Assembly (NCBI RefSeq): GCF_007858445.1
Contig: NZ_VIGV01000011.1
Coordinates: 56,355 to 120,354 of the forward strand
Direction of reading: 5' to 3'
DNA from: Tsukamurella sputi
GTDB taxonomy: Bacteria > Actinomycetota > Actinomycetes > Mycobacteriales > Mycobacteriaceae
Length of the DNA stretch: 64,000 nucleotides
Shown here: positions 1 through 8,634 of the stretch, piece after piece
Numbering within the stretch: position 1 is the first letter of the stretch
Layout of the letters: each line of letters starts with the position of its first letter
Translations under genes and position numbers: made by a program
Notes under the pieces: model-generated
What the model was told of the DNA's origin: nothing
Databases searched by the model: none
What the model saw: only the letters and a program-made list of their open reading frames with translations

Positions 1-4
1 GGTC

Positions 5-880
5 CTACGCGGAGAGTTCGACGCGTACCGTCACAGCGCGCCCCGGGTCCGCGCCGCGGTACTCGCCCGCCCCCACCCGGGCGAAGCCGGCGTCACCGAG
101 CGCGTGCCGGACGTCGTCCTCCCCGACACCGTCGGCGAGGACCACGGTGGCTGCAGCATCGCCGGCGGTGACCGCGGAGGCCTTCGCACCGAGCGTGACC
201 CACAGCCGGTTCGTCAGGCGCTCGGCGTACGCCGGATCGTCGACCCGCGGCGCACCGGCGGCCGGACGGTGCGCGGCCACGTTCGCGGCGAAGGGCTCGA
301 TCCGGTCCCGCCAGAGCGCGCGGACCGCAGCACGGGTCGCCTCCTCCGTGCCGGTGTTCTCCAGCCAGACGTCGGCGACGGCGCGACGCTGCTCGTCCGT
401 GGCCTGCGCGGCGATCCGCGCGCGGGCGTCGTCCTCCACCATGCCGCGCGAGCCGACGAGGCGGCGCACCCGCTCCTCCACGTCCACCCACACGATGATC
501 ACCAGGTGGAACATCGGCGCCACCTTGTTCTCGACGAGGAGCGGGATGTCCTGCACGATCACGGCATCCGGTCCGGCCGCCTCGATGAGCTCGGCAGACC
601 GCGCTCCCACGAGTGGGTGGGTGATGGCGTTGAGCTTCGCGCGGGATTCGTCGTCGGAGAAGGCGATCGCCGCGAGGGCGGGCCGGTTCAGGCTGCCGTC
701 CTCCGCGAGGATCCCCTGCCCGAACGCCTCCACCAGCGCGGCCAGGCCGGGCGTGCCGGGCTCGACCACCTCGCGGGCGATCTTGTCACCGTCCACGATG
801 ACGGCGCCCAGCGCCGCGAGCTCCTTCGCCACCGTCGACTTGCCCGCGCCGATGCCGCCCGTGAGTCCGATCCGCAACAT
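5..880 (-). CDS. coaE: Dephospho-CoA kinase with short C-terminal extension
   Basis: Catalyses the last step of coenzyme A synthesis, ATP-dependent phosphorylation of dephospho-CoA, in the cytoplasm. The P-loop GGIGAGKST is at residues 8-16 of 291, and the first ~200 residues look like a complete CoaE kinase. The remaining ~90 residues exceed the usual single-domain length. Mycobacterial CoaE carries a UPF0157/GrpB-like C-terminal domain; here that part is much shorter and looks like a remnant (judged from memory, not aligned). ATG start at 880. It is downstream of, and probably loosely co-oriented with, the lipoprotein gene that starts near 2153. In mycobacteria coaE lies next to rpsA; here about 10 kb intervenes. 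Identification is firm, the reading of the tail is not. Confidence 0.95.
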   Translation of the reverse strand: MLRIGLTGGIGAGKSTVAKELAALGAVIVDGDKIAREVVEPGTPGLAALVEAFGQGILAEDGSLNRPALAAIAFSDDESRAKLNAITHPLVGARSAELIEAAGPDAVIVQDIPLLVENKVAPMFHLVIIVWVDVEERVRRLVGSRGMVEDDARARIAAQATDEQRRAVADVWLENTGTEEATRAAVRALWRDRIEPFAANVAAHRPAAGAPRVDDPAYAERLTNRLWVTLGAKASAVTAGDAAATVVLADGVGEDDVRHALGDAGFARVGAGEYRGADPGRAVTVRVELSA

Positions 881-890
881 GCCCTCGAGA

Positions 891-2153
891 CTAGTGAGTC
901 GCGCTGACCCCGGTGACGCCCGACACCTCGTCGGGGGTGTGCTCGAGGGTGCCGCGACGCAGTTCCTTACCCGACGGGATGTCGATCGCGACGATCGACT
1001 TGGTGGTGGGCTCGGTCACGAACGCGGTCGACCCCAGCGTGAACACCGCGGGCCGCGGCTCCTGCCAGTTCGCGTCCTCGGTCCACGGTGCGGTCGCCTT
1101 CGCCTCGCGCACGACGGCGCCGGTCTCCGGGTCGAGGACGCGCAGCACCCCGTCGGTGCCCAGCACGAGCGCCTCGCCGAACTGGCCGCGGGCGAGTGAG
1201 CGGAAGCTGTACGACGAGGGCAGGTCGACGAGCTTCACGGCACCGGTGCGGGTGTCGATCAGACTGACCCGCGTCGGACGCTCCGGCTTCGCGGCCTTGT
1301 CCACCTTGTAGTCGCCGAGGACCACGGCGTGCGCCTCGGTGGCGGCGACGTTCCCCGTGCGGGCGTAGCCCGGGGTGGGCGCAGCGGTCTTGACGATCTC
1401 GTCGCCGCGCACGACGAGGACGCCGTCCTCGCAGCCGAAGATCACGGCACCGCCCTCGGCCGCGCCCTCGCCGTGCACGCCCGGGCACTGCTCGTTGCGC
1501 GCGATCTCCTGACGTTCCTTGCCCAGGATCGCGATGCCGGTGCGGGCCTTCTCGTCGCCGACGGTGATGAGCATCGAGCCGTCGGCGCGTTCGACGGCGA
1601 CCCCGTGGTGCGGCTTCGGCGCGGTGTAGGTCGCGCGGGGTGCGGTCGGGTCGCCCACCGTGTCCGACGGGATGGACGTGACCGTGCCGGTACCGTCGGA
1701 GAAGAGCACGGTGCGCCCGTCGTGCCGGACGACGTGGCCGGGCTCGGGCGCCTCGATCCGGATGTCGGTGCGACGGGGCGCTGCGGTGTAGAAGTGCTGG
1801 TGGTCGCCGTGCGGCACCGACCACGCGCCGAGGTCGAGCAGCCGGAACCCGGTGCCCTCGGACAGGAAGACGTGGCGGCCGTCGCCCGCGGGGTTCACGC
1901 GGAGGTAGCCCTCGCCGGGGATGTCGGCGACCTTCTGCAGCGTGGTGGCGTCGACGATCTGCACACCGCCCTCGTAGGTGATCGCGAGCCGCGGTGCCGC
2001 GCGTCGTTGTTCGGTCGCGCCGCCGGGAGCGTCCGCATCGGACGCGCCGGAGGCGGTCGACGACGGTGACGAATCGGACTGGGAGGAACCGCATCCGGCG
2101 GCCAATAGCGCGGCAGCGAGAAGAGGAAGAGTCAAGCGGAATCGAAGAGACAT
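891..2153 (-). CDS. Lipoprotein resembling zinc metallochaperone AztD
   Basis: Exported lipoprotein with a lipobox ending LLAAGCGSS about 20 residues from the start, a Ser/Asp-rich linker, then repeated beta-strand blades typical of a beta-propeller. The segment VPHGDHQHFY is a histidine-rich metal-binding-like motif that recalls AztD, the periplasmic zinc chaperone feeding AztC. A Fur/Zur-like palindrome lies directly upstream (2175-2189), which fits zinc control. I chose ATG 2153 because it gives the cleanest signal peptide (MSLRFRLTL); an in-frame ATG at 2168 would add five residues. No aztABC transporter genes are nearby, so its partner would be encoded elsewhere. The AztD name is a family-level call from motif and context. 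Confidence 0.6.
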   Translation of the reverse strand: MSLRFRLTLPLLAAALLAAGCGSSQSDSSPSSTASGASDADAPGGATEQRRAAPRLAITYEGGVQIVDATTLQKVADIPGEGYLRVNPAGDGRHVFLSEGTGFRLLDLGAWSVPHGDHQHFYTAAPRRTDIRIEAPEPGHVVRHDGRTVLFSDGTGTVTSIPSDTVGDPTAPRATYTAPKPHHGVAVERADGSMLITVGDEKARTGIAILGKERQEIARNEQCPGVHGEGAAEGGAVIFGCEDGVLVVRGDEIVKTAAPTPGYARTGNVAATEAHAVVLGDYKVDKAAKPERPTRVSLIDTRTGAVKLVDLPSSYSFRSLARGQFGEALVLGTDGVLRVLDPETGAVVREAKATAPWTEDANWQEPRPAVFTLGSTAFVTEPTTKSIVAIDIPSGKELRRGTLEHTPDEVSGVTGVSATH

Positions 2154-2174
2154 GGCGGCAAGTGTCATGGTTGA

Positions 2175-2189
2175 TGAAAATCATTGTCA
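2175..2189. promoter_or_regulatory. Putative Zur/Fur-type box
   Basis: TGAAAATCATTGTCA is a 7-1-7 inverted repeat with one mismatch, AT-rich in a GC-rich background, of the kind bound by FurB/Zur in mycobacteria. It lies between the AztD-like lipoprotein (minus strand, start 2153 or 2168) and xylulokinase (plus strand, start 2247). A -35-like TTGACA on the minus strand (2190-2185) overlaps it, so binding would block transcription of the lipoprotein. Confidence 0.55.
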
Positions 2190-2246
2190 AAGATCGCCAT
2201 GGCGATACGTGCATGTGCCGCTCGGCCGTCTGGGAGGATCGCCACC

Positions 2247-3668
2247 ATGCCCCTCGTCACCGGTGTCGATTCTTCCACCCAATCCTGCAAGGTCGTGGTC
2301 TGCGACGCGGATTCGGGCGAGGTCGTGCGTTCCGGGTCCGCCCCGCACCCGCCGGGCACCGAGGTCCCGCCCGCCGCGTGGCTGGAGGCGTTCGGCGCGG
2401 CGGCGCGGGCCGCGGGAGGCCTCGACGACGTGTCGGCGGCCTCCGTCGGCGCACAGCAGCACGGCATGGTCTGCCTCGACCGGGACGGCGCGGTCGTCCG
2501 GGATGCGCTGCTGTGGAACGACACCCGATCGGCGACCGCCGCGGACCGACTCGTCGCGGACTTCGGCGGGGCGGAGCAGTGGGCCGCCGCGGTCGGTGTG
2601 GTCCCCGTGGCGGCGTTCACCGCGGCGAAGCTGCGCTGGCTCGCCGACACCGAGCCCGGCCACGCGGACGCGACCGCGGCGGTCTGCCTCCCGCACGACT
2701 GGCTGACCTGGCGGCTCGGGGGCGGTCGGCTCGATGCCCTCGTGACCGACCGCTCCGACGCCTCGGGGACGGGCTATTTCAGCGCCGCGAGCGGCGAGTA
2801 CCGCACCGACATACTCGAACTCGCCCTCCGGGGGCGCCGCCCCGCACTACCCCGGGTGCTCGGGCCGGCCGCGTCGGTACCGGTCCGGATCGACGACGGT
2901 CCGCTGCGCCGGGGGACACTGCTCGGCGCGGGGGCGGGCGACAACGCCGGTGCCGCACTGGGCCTCGATGCCCGGCCCGGCGACTGCATCGTCTCCCTCG
3001 GGACATCGGGCGTCGTCAGCGCCGTCACGGCCACAGCACCGCGGGACCCGTCGGGCATCGTCGCCGGATTCGCGGACGCCACGGGGCATCAGCTCCCCCT
3101 CGTCTGCACCCTGAACGGAGCGCCGGTGCTCGCGGCGACCGCGCGCATGCTGGGGGCCGACCTCGAGGAGTTCGCGCGGCTCGCCCTGGCCGCCCCGGCC
3201 GGCGCGGAGGGCCTGGTCCTGGTCCCGTTCTTCTCCGGGGAGCGCTCCCCCAACCTGCCGAACGCCACGGGCGCGCTGCAGGGCGTCACCGGCGCGAACC
3301 TCACCCGGGAGAACATCGCGCGGGCCGCCGTGGAGGGCCTGCTGTGCTCGCTGCGGTTCTGCCTGGACGCCATCGCCGCGCAGGGCACCGCGGTGGAGCG
3401 GATCCTCGTGGTGGGCGGCGGCGGACGCTCCGCGGCGGTGCGGGCGATCGCACCCGCGGTCTTCGGCCGCGACGTCGACTTCCCGGCGGACGGCGAGTAC
3501 GTCGCCCGCGGCGCGGCGCGGCAGGCGGCGTGGGCTCTACGGGGCGACGGGCCGGCCCCGGCCTGGCCGCGGCCCACGGCCGAGAGCTGCTCCGCCGCCC
3601 CGACGCCCGCGGTGTACGACCGCTATCGCGCCGCGGCGGAACGGGTTCTGGACCGCCCGGCGACCTAG
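2247..3668 (+). CDS. xylB: Xylulokinase (FGGY family carbohydrate kinase)
   Basis: Phosphorylates D-xylulose to xylulose 5-phosphate, joining pentitol breakdown to the pentose phosphate pathway. 473 aa, normal for the family. The N-terminal VDSSTQS phosphate-binding strand, a central GAGDNAGAA segment and a C-terminal VVGGGGRSAAVRAI segment match FGGY kinases. Start chosen at ATG 2247 with GGGAGGA just upstream (2232-2238); an upstream in-frame ATG at 2184 gives a non-homologous leader. It converges on the mannitol dehydrogenase gene, the two stop codons sharing 4 bp (3665-3668). The context (two polyol dehydrogenases and a sugar ABC importer) suggests it handles xylulose made from arabitol or xylitol; exact substrate is inferred. 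Confidence 0.85.
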   Translation: MPLVTGVDSSTQSCKVVVCDADSGEVVRSGSAPHPPGTEVPPAAWLEAFGAAARAAGGLDDVSAASVGAQQHGMVCLDRDGAVVRDALLWNDTRSATAADRLVADFGGAEQWAAAVGVVPVAAFTAAKLRWLADTEPGHADATAAVCLPHDWLTWRLGGGRLDALVTDRSDASGTGYFSAASGEYRTDILELALRGRRPALPRVLGPAASVPVRIDDGPLRRGTLLGAGAGDNAGAALGLDARPGDCIVSLGTSGVVSAVTATAPRDPSGIVAGFADATGHQLPLVCTLNGAPVLAATARMLGADLEEFARLALAAPAGAEGLVLVPFFSGERSPNLPNATGALQGVTGANLTRENIARAAVEGLLCSLRFCLDAIAAQGTAVERILVVGGGGRSAAVRAIAPAVFGRDVDFPADGEYVARGAARQAAWALRGDGPAPAWPRPTAESCSAAPTPAVYDRYRAAAERVLDRPAT

Positions 3669-5149
3669 CCGCCCAGGAGCGCCCGCACCGTCGCGCGCGC
3701 TCCGCGCTCACGGAGCGAGGTGAGCGCCGCCAGGTAGGGCTCGGCGAAGCCCGGCCGGTGCGCCAGGTCCCCGAAGAGGTCGGGCACGTCGACGAAGGCG
3801 AGCGGCTCGGTCCGCGAGCGCGCCGCGCGCTCCGCGAGGCCGGACGCATGGCGGTCGTTCAGGACGATCGGAGCGCCGGCATCGTCGGCCCCTTCGCAGC
3901 CGCGTGTCCACGCCGCTACCACCGCGGCCGCCAGAGGTGCGGTGGCACCGTCGTCGAGGCGCGCGGCGATGACGGGCACGAGCCACTTGGGAATCCGGTC
4001 GGAGGCGTCCTGGCACAGGCGCGCGACGGTGTCGGCGATCGCCGGATTGGAGAACCGCTCCAACAGGGTGTCGATGTAGTCGTCGAGATCGATACCCGGA
4101 ACCGGTCGCAGCGTCGGGCGGCCCTCGTCCTGCATGTATCGCCGCACCAGCTCGTGGACGTCGGGATCGGCGGCCGCGTCGTGGACGAACTCGTAGCCCA
4201 GGAGACGGGCGAAGTGCCCGAGTGCCTGATGTCCGGCGTTGAGCAGCCTGAGCTTCATGAGTTCGTAGGGAGCGACGTCGTCGACCACCTGCACGCCCGC
4301 GTCCTCGAAGCGGGGACGCCCGGAGCCGAAGTCGTCCTCGAGTACCCACTGGGTGTAGGGCTCGGCGACCACCGGCCAGCGATCGTCCACGCCCGTGCGC
4401 GCAGCGACCTCCCCGCGCAGCGCGCCCGGCGTCGCGGGCGTGATCCGGTCGACCATGGAGTTCGGGAACCGGACGGACTCCTCGATCCATGCGGCGAGCG
4501 CGGGATCCGCGAGCCGGGCGAAGGCGGTGAACGTCCGTCGCGCGACGTGGCCGTTGCCCTCGATGTTGTCGCAGGACATGACCGTGAACGCCGGGACGCC
4601 TCGCGCGCGCCGTCGACGCAGCGCCTCGGTGACGTACCCGAAGACGGTGCGCGGCGCGGCGTCCGGCTCCAGATCGTGGCGCACGTCGGGGTTCTCGGCG
4701 TCGAAGTCGCCGGTGGTCGCGGAGAAGTTGTAGCCGCCCTCGGTGATCGTCAGCGAGACGATGCGGGTCTCCGGCGAGGCGAGCCGCTCGAGGACCGCCT
4801 CGGGATCGTCGGGGGCGTACAGGTAGTCGACGATCGACCCGACGACGGCGGTCTCCACCGCACCGTCGGGATGCTTGAGGGTCACCGTGTAGAGCCCTCC
4901 CTGGGGCACGAGGGCGTCGCGCATCGCGGCGTCGGCGGGCCGCAGTCCGACGCCGCAGATCCCCCAGCCCGCTGCCTCGGGTCCGGCCGCGAGCAGCCGG
5001 TCGACGTAGACGGCCTGGTGGGCGCGATGGAACCCCCCGACGCCGAAGTGGACGATGCCGGGGCGGACGGCGGCGCGGTCGTACCCGGGGACTGACGCGG
5101 CCCTGATGGCGGGCAGCGCGGCCGCGGTCAGGGCGACGGATGCGGTCAT
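3665..5149 (-). CDS. Mannitol 2-dehydrogenase / polyol dehydrogenase (long-chain PSLDR family)
   Basis: NAD-dependent oxidation of mannitol to fructose, or of a related polyol such as D-arabitol to xylulose. 494 aa, the usual length for polyol-specific long-chain dehydrogenases. The N-terminal nucleotide fold contains GVGGFHRAHQ (about residue 36) and the catalytic K-x4-N-x2-H signature appears as KLRLLNAGH near residues 298-306. ATG 5149 is used because it overlaps the stop of the upstream polyol dehydrogenase by 4 bp (ATGA), indicating translational coupling. It pairs with the zinc dehydrogenase in a two-gene operon transcribed away from the SorC regulator. Substrate preference cannot be decided from the sequence. 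Confidence 0.88.
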   Translation of the reverse strand: MTASVALTAAALPAIRAASVPGYDRAAVRPGIVHFGVGGFHRAHQAVYVDRLLAAGPEAAGWGICGVGLRPADAAMRDALVPQGGLYTVTLKHPDGAVETAVVGSIVDYLYAPDDPEAVLERLASPETRIVSLTITEGGYNFSATTGDFDAENPDVRHDLEPDAAPRTVFGYVTEALRRRRARGVPAFTVMSCDNIEGNGHVARRTFTAFARLADPALAAWIEESVRFPNSMVDRITPATPGALRGEVAARTGVDDRWPVVAEPYTQWVLEDDFGSGRPRFEDAGVQVVDDVAPYELMKLRLLNAGHQALGHFARLLGYEFVHDAAADPDVHELVRRYMQDEGRPTLRPVPGIDLDDYIDTLLERFSNPAIADTVARLCQDASDRIPKWLVPVIAARLDDGATAPLAAAVVAAWTRGCEGADDAGAPIVLNDRHASGLAERAARSRTEPLAFVDVPDLFGDLAHRPGFAEPYLAALTSLRERGARATVRALLGG

Positions 5150-6171
5150 GACTCCTCCTCGGTGCGCGGCGGGGCGGCGGGGTGCACCACGGCCTTGATA
5201 CTGCCCGGATCGCGGTCGGCGTTGAGCGCGGCCTCGGCGTCCTCCAGGGCGAATCTGCCCGTGACCATGCCGTCGAGGTCGACACGGCCCGTCGCGGCGA
5301 GCGCGATCGCGGTCGGCCAGGTGTTGGCGTACCGGAACACTCCGGTGAGGACCAGCTCGCGGGACTGGATCAGCGAGACGGGCAGTGCGAGGTCGTCGGC
5401 GCCCATGCCCACGAGCACGATGCGACCGCCGGGTCGGACGGCGGGGATGCCGGCGCGGATCGCCGGCGGCGCACCGGACGCGTCGATGAACGCGTCGAAG
5501 CCCGCCCCGACGGTGGCCTCCCCCGGCTCGGCGGCGATCGTCGCGCCGAACCGTTCCGCCGCGCGTCGCCGCGCGGGGTCCGGGTCGGTCACCACGATCC
5601 GCGTCAGCCCGGAGGCGCGCGCGACCTGCGCGCACAACAGCCCGATCGGCCCGGCGCCGGCGATGAGAACGCCGCCGCCGAGCGCGACCGACGCCTTGCG
5701 GAGCGCCGCGATACCCACGGACAGCGGCTCGAACAGGGCCGCCGCCTCGTCGGACACCGAATCCGGGATCGCATGGGCGAAGGCCGATCCGATGGTCACG
5801 TACTCGGCGAGCGCCCCGTCGACCGGTGGCGTCGCGTAGAACCGCATGGCCGGGCAGAGGTTGTACTCGCCGCGCAGCGACTCCGCGCTGTGCGGATCGG
5901 GACGCTGCGGTTCGATCGAGACCCGCTCGCCGATCCGCGCCGCCGGGACGTCCGACCCCACCGCCACGATGCGGCCCGACGCCTCGTGTCCGAGCACGAG
6001 CGGGGCGGAGACCACGAACTCGCCGATCCGGCCGTGACGGAGGTAGTGGGTGTCGGATCCGCACACGCCCACCGCCGCGACCTCGATGAGAACGTCCCCG
6101 GGGTCGGGTCTCGGGACCGGCCTCGTCTCGAGGACCATCCGGCCCCCGGGGTGCAGCACGCTGGCGCGCAT
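5146..6171 (-). CDS. Zinc-dependent polyol (sorbitol/xylitol-type) dehydrogenase
   Basis: Medium-chain alcohol dehydrogenase, 341 aa. Catalytic zinc ligands are visible as Cys37 (VCGSD) and His62-Glu63 (GHEASG), and the Rossmann segment is GAGPIGLL. Such enzymes oxidise sorbitol to fructose or xylitol to xylulose with NAD. First gene of the minus-strand pair with the mannitol dehydrogenase (4-bp overlap). I chose ATG 6171, which aligns with the family N-terminus; a GTG at 6198 would add nine residues. Its promoter region holds the repeated TAGTGAGCA sites and faces the divergent SorC regulator, so it is probably polyol-inducible. Confidence 0.88.
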   Translation of the reverse strand: MRASVLHPGGRMVLETRPVPRPDPGDVLIEVAAVGVCGSDTHYLRHGRIGEFVVSAPLVLGHEASGRIVAVGSDVPAARIGERVSIEPQRPDPHSAESLRGEYNLCPAMRFYATPPVDGALAEYVTIGSAFAHAIPDSVSDEAAALFEPLSVGIAALRKASVALGGGVLIAGAGPIGLLCAQVARASGLTRIVVTDPDPARRRAAERFGATIAAEPGEATVGAGFDAFIDASGAPPAIRAGIPAVRPGGRIVLVGMGADDLALPVSLIQSRELVLTGVFRYANTWPTAIALAATGRVDLDGMVTGRFALEDAEAALNADRDPGSIKAVVHPAAPPRTEEES

Positions 6172-6214
6172 TTCACTCGGAACTGTTGCCTGGGTCACAT
6201 TCCCGATGCTAGCG

Positions 6215-6251
6215 TAGTGAGCAGTATCACCGCTAGTGAGCATTTGCTCAC
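6215..6251. promoter_or_regulatory. Operator cluster for the SorC-type polyol regulator
   Basis: Two direct copies of TAGTGAGCA (6215-6223 and 6234-6242) sit 19 bp apart, and the second forms a perfect inverted repeat with TGCTCAC (GTGAGCA-TT-TGCTCAC, 6236-6251). The cluster lies between the divergent dehydrogenase and regulator genes, the expected place for a SorC/DeoR-type operator. No protein-DNA match is known to me. Confidence 0.6.
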
Positions 6252-6268
6252 GATGGATGGAGCATCGA

Positions 6269-7252
6269 GTGACGTCACCGCAGCGCACCTCCGGGGAACC
6301 CGGTCACGATCTGCGCCTATTGGTGCGTGCGGCCACGATGTACCACCTGGAGGGACTGACGCAGGCGCAGATCGCCGAGCGTCTCGGCGTCTCCCGCCCC
6401 ACCGCGGGACGCCTGGTGGCCCGTGCCCGCGCACAGGGACTCGTCACGGTGACCGTCTCGGCACCCGCGCATCTCGCGGATTCGATCCACCCCGGTCTCG
6501 AACGCGACCTGGAGGCCGCGTTCGGGCTCACCGAGGCACTGATCATCGCGGAGGACGCCGACGGGACGCCCTCGGGGGACGCCGCGCTCGGGCGCGCCGG
6601 CGCCTCCGTGCTCACCCGTCGCCTGCAGTCCACGGACACGTTCGGCTTCACCTGGGGCCCCGAACAGGTCGCGGTCGCGGACGCGCTCGGTGGCGGCGCG
6701 ACCTGCGCCCGGGTCGTGCAGATGGACGGCTCGATGACCTCCGTCGAGTACCACACCGGCGTCGATCACGCCCTCGGCCGCTTCTCCGAACGGCTCGGCG
6801 CGCGGCCCGTGCGCCTCGTCGCGCCGCTGTTCGCGGACCCGGAGACGGTCCGTGCGCTCGAGCGCGATTCGATCGTCTCCCAGGCGCTCGAGGCGGCCCG
6901 CTCCGCCGAGGTGATGCTCTTCGGCGTCGGCTCCGTGTCGACCTCCACGACCCTCTTCGAGGGCGCGTACATCGACACCGAGGTCCTGGGCGAGCTCCGC
7001 GACCTCGGTGCCGTCGGCGAGATCGGTGGTCGCTTCTACGGACTCGACGGGACGCCGGTCGCCTCGTCACTCGTCGATCGCACGGTCTCGGTACCGCTCG
7101 AGGACATCCGGCACTGCCCCACAGCGATTCTCACCTCCGGCGGCGAACACCGCCGGGAATCGATCCTGGGCGCCCTGCGGGGCGGCTTCGCGACCGCGTT
7201 GGTCACGGACCGCCCCACTGCGCAGTGGCTGCTCGCCGAACAGAAGGGATGA
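6269..7252 (+). CDS. SorC-family sugar-binding transcriptional regulator
   Basis: 327-aa regulator with an N-terminal winged helix-turn-helix (LTQAQIAERLGVSRPTAGR, about residues 30-48) followed by a SorC/DeoR-type phosphosugar-binding domain (sugar isomerase-like fold). GTG 6269 is preferred because GGAG lies six bases upstream; ATG 6257 and GTG 6236 are alternatives, the last overlapping the operator. It is divergent from the two polyol dehydrogenases, and its stop overlaps the start of the binding-protein gene by 3 bp (ATGA), so regulator and importer form one operon. It most likely controls both arms of the island in response to a phosphorylated polyol or ketose. Confidence 0.85.
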   Translation: MTSPQRTSGEPGHDLRLLVRAATMYHLEGLTQAQIAERLGVSRPTAGRLVARARAQGLVTVTVSAPAHLADSIHPGLERDLEAAFGLTEALIIAEDADGTPSGDAALGRAGASVLTRRLQSTDTFGFTWGPEQVAVADALGGGATCARVVQMDGSMTSVEYHTGVDHALGRFSERLGARPVRLVAPLFADPETVRALERDSIVSQALEAARSAEVMLFGVGSVSTSTTLFEGAYIDTEVLGELRDLGAVGEIGGRFYGLDGTPVASSLVDRTVSVPLEDIRHCPTAILTSGGEHRRESILGALRGGFATALVTDRPTAQWLLAEQKG

Positions 7253-8634
7253 CCGTGATCCGCAGATCCGCTCGACGCCGCGCCGCGGCCGCAGGCGGCC
7301 TCGCCGCCGTGACGGCACTGCTGGCAGGCTGCTCCGGCGCGGGTGTCTTCACCGACGGGGGCGACTCCGCCGTCACCGTCGCCATGGTGTCGAACTCGCA
7401 GATGACCGATGCGGTGGGCCTGGCCCCCGAGTTCGAACGTGCCAATCCCGGCGTCAAGCTCAAGTTCATCACGCTCTCCGAGAACGAGGCCCGCGCCAAG
7501 ATCACCGCGTCGGTCTCCACCGGTGGCGGCGAGTTCGACGTCGTGATGATCAGCAACTACGAGACGCGGATGTGGGCGCAGAACGGCTGGCTCACCGACC
7601 TCTCCGCCCTGATGGAACGCGATCCGTCCTACGACCCGGGCGACTTCATCCCCACTCTGCGCGAGGCCCTCTCGTACGACGGACGGATGTATTCCGTGCC
7701 CTTCTACGGCGAGTCCTCGTTCCTCATGTACAACAAGCAGATGTTCGCGAAGGCGGGCATCAGCCTGCCCGCCGAGCCGACGTGGCCCGAGGTCGCGGCC
7801 GCGGCCCGCACGCTGCACTCGCGCGACGTGGCGGGCATCTGCCTGCGCGGCAAGCCCGGCTGGGGCGAGGTGCTGGCGCCGCTGAACACGGTCATCAACG
7901 CCTTCGGCGGCCGCTGGTTCGACGAGCAGTGGAAGCCGCAGTTCGACTCCCCGCAGATGCGGGACGCGGTGCAGTTCTACGTGGACACCGTGCGCGACTA
8001 CGGCGAGGCGGGCGCCGCGTCCACCGGCTTCCAGGAATGCGGGAATCTGCTGGCGCAGGGGCAGGCCGCCATGTGGTACGACTCCACGGCGGCGGTCTCC
8101 TCCCTCGAGAGCCCCGAGACCTCGAAGATCGCCGGACAGGTCGGGTACCTCCCCGCGCCGCGGATGGCGAAATCCGGCAACGGTTGGCTCTACACCTGGT
8201 CACTGGGCATCCCCGCGAAGAGCAGCCGCGCCTCCGACGCGTGGAAGTTCGTCTCCTGGATGACGAGCAAGCGGTACATCGCCGGCGTCGCCGACAAGCT
8301 GGGGCCGAGCCGGGTGCCACCCGGCAGCCGCCTGTCGACCTACGAGCTCCCCGCCTACAAGGAGCTGTCGTCGACCTTCGCGAAGCAGACGCTCGATTCG
8401 ATGCTCGCCGCCGACCAGTCGCGTCCGACGCTGGAGCCCGTGCCCTACAACGGCATCCAGTTCCTCGCGATCCCCGAGTTCCAGGACCTCGGAACCCGGG
8501 TGAGTCAGCAGATCAGTGCCGCCATCGCCGGGCAGATCTCCGTCGCCGACGCGCTGGCCCAGTCCCAGAAGTACGCCGAGGTCGTCGGGAAGAGCTATCG
8601 CGACAGCCACGACCGGACGGGAGCAGCACGATGA
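7249..8634 (+). CDS. ABC importer solute-binding lipoprotein (polyol/sugar)
   Basis: 461-aa extracellular solute-binding protein, family 1. A signal peptide with lipobox LLAGC places the lipidated cysteine at residue 28, anchoring it to the outer face of the membrane. Typical elements are the QMTDAVGLAPEFERANPG start of the mature protein and aromatic residues around SLMYNKQMF-like segments (SSFLMYNKQMFAKAG). It is coupled upstream to the SorC regulator (ATGA) and downstream to the first permease (ATGA). With the adjacent dehydrogenases it resembles sorbitol/mannitol (SmoE/MtlE-type) systems, so a hexitol or pentitol is the likely ligand. Confidence 0.88.
   Translation: MTVIRRSARRRAAAAGGLAAVTALLAGCSGAGVFTDGGDSAVTVAMVSNSQMTDAVGLAPEFERANPGVKLKFITLSENEARAKITASVSTGGGEFDVVMISNYETRMWAQNGWLTDLSALMERDPSYDPGDFIPTLREALSYDGRMYSVPFYGESSFLMYNKQMFAKAGISLPAEPTWPEVAAAARTLHSRDVAGICLRGKPGWGEVLAPLNTVINAFGGRWFDEQWKPQFDSPQMRDAVQFYVDTVRDYGEAGAASTGFQECGNLLAQGQAAMWYDSTAAVSSLESPETSKIAGQVGYLPAPRMAKSGNGWLYTWSLGIPAKSSRASDAWKFVSWMTSKRYIAGVADKLGPSRVPPGSRLSTYELPAYKELSSTFAKQTLDSMLAADQSRPTLEPVPYNGIQFLAIPEFQDLGTRVSQQISAAIAGQISVADALAQSQKYAEVVGKSYRDSHDRTGAAR

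Noticed and set aside
1994-5095. A plus-strand open frame of more than 1000 codons
   Set aside because: It runs antisense or out of frame to xylB and the mannitol dehydrogenase, is Arg-rich and low in complexity, and has no recognisable domain; a high-GC shadow frame.
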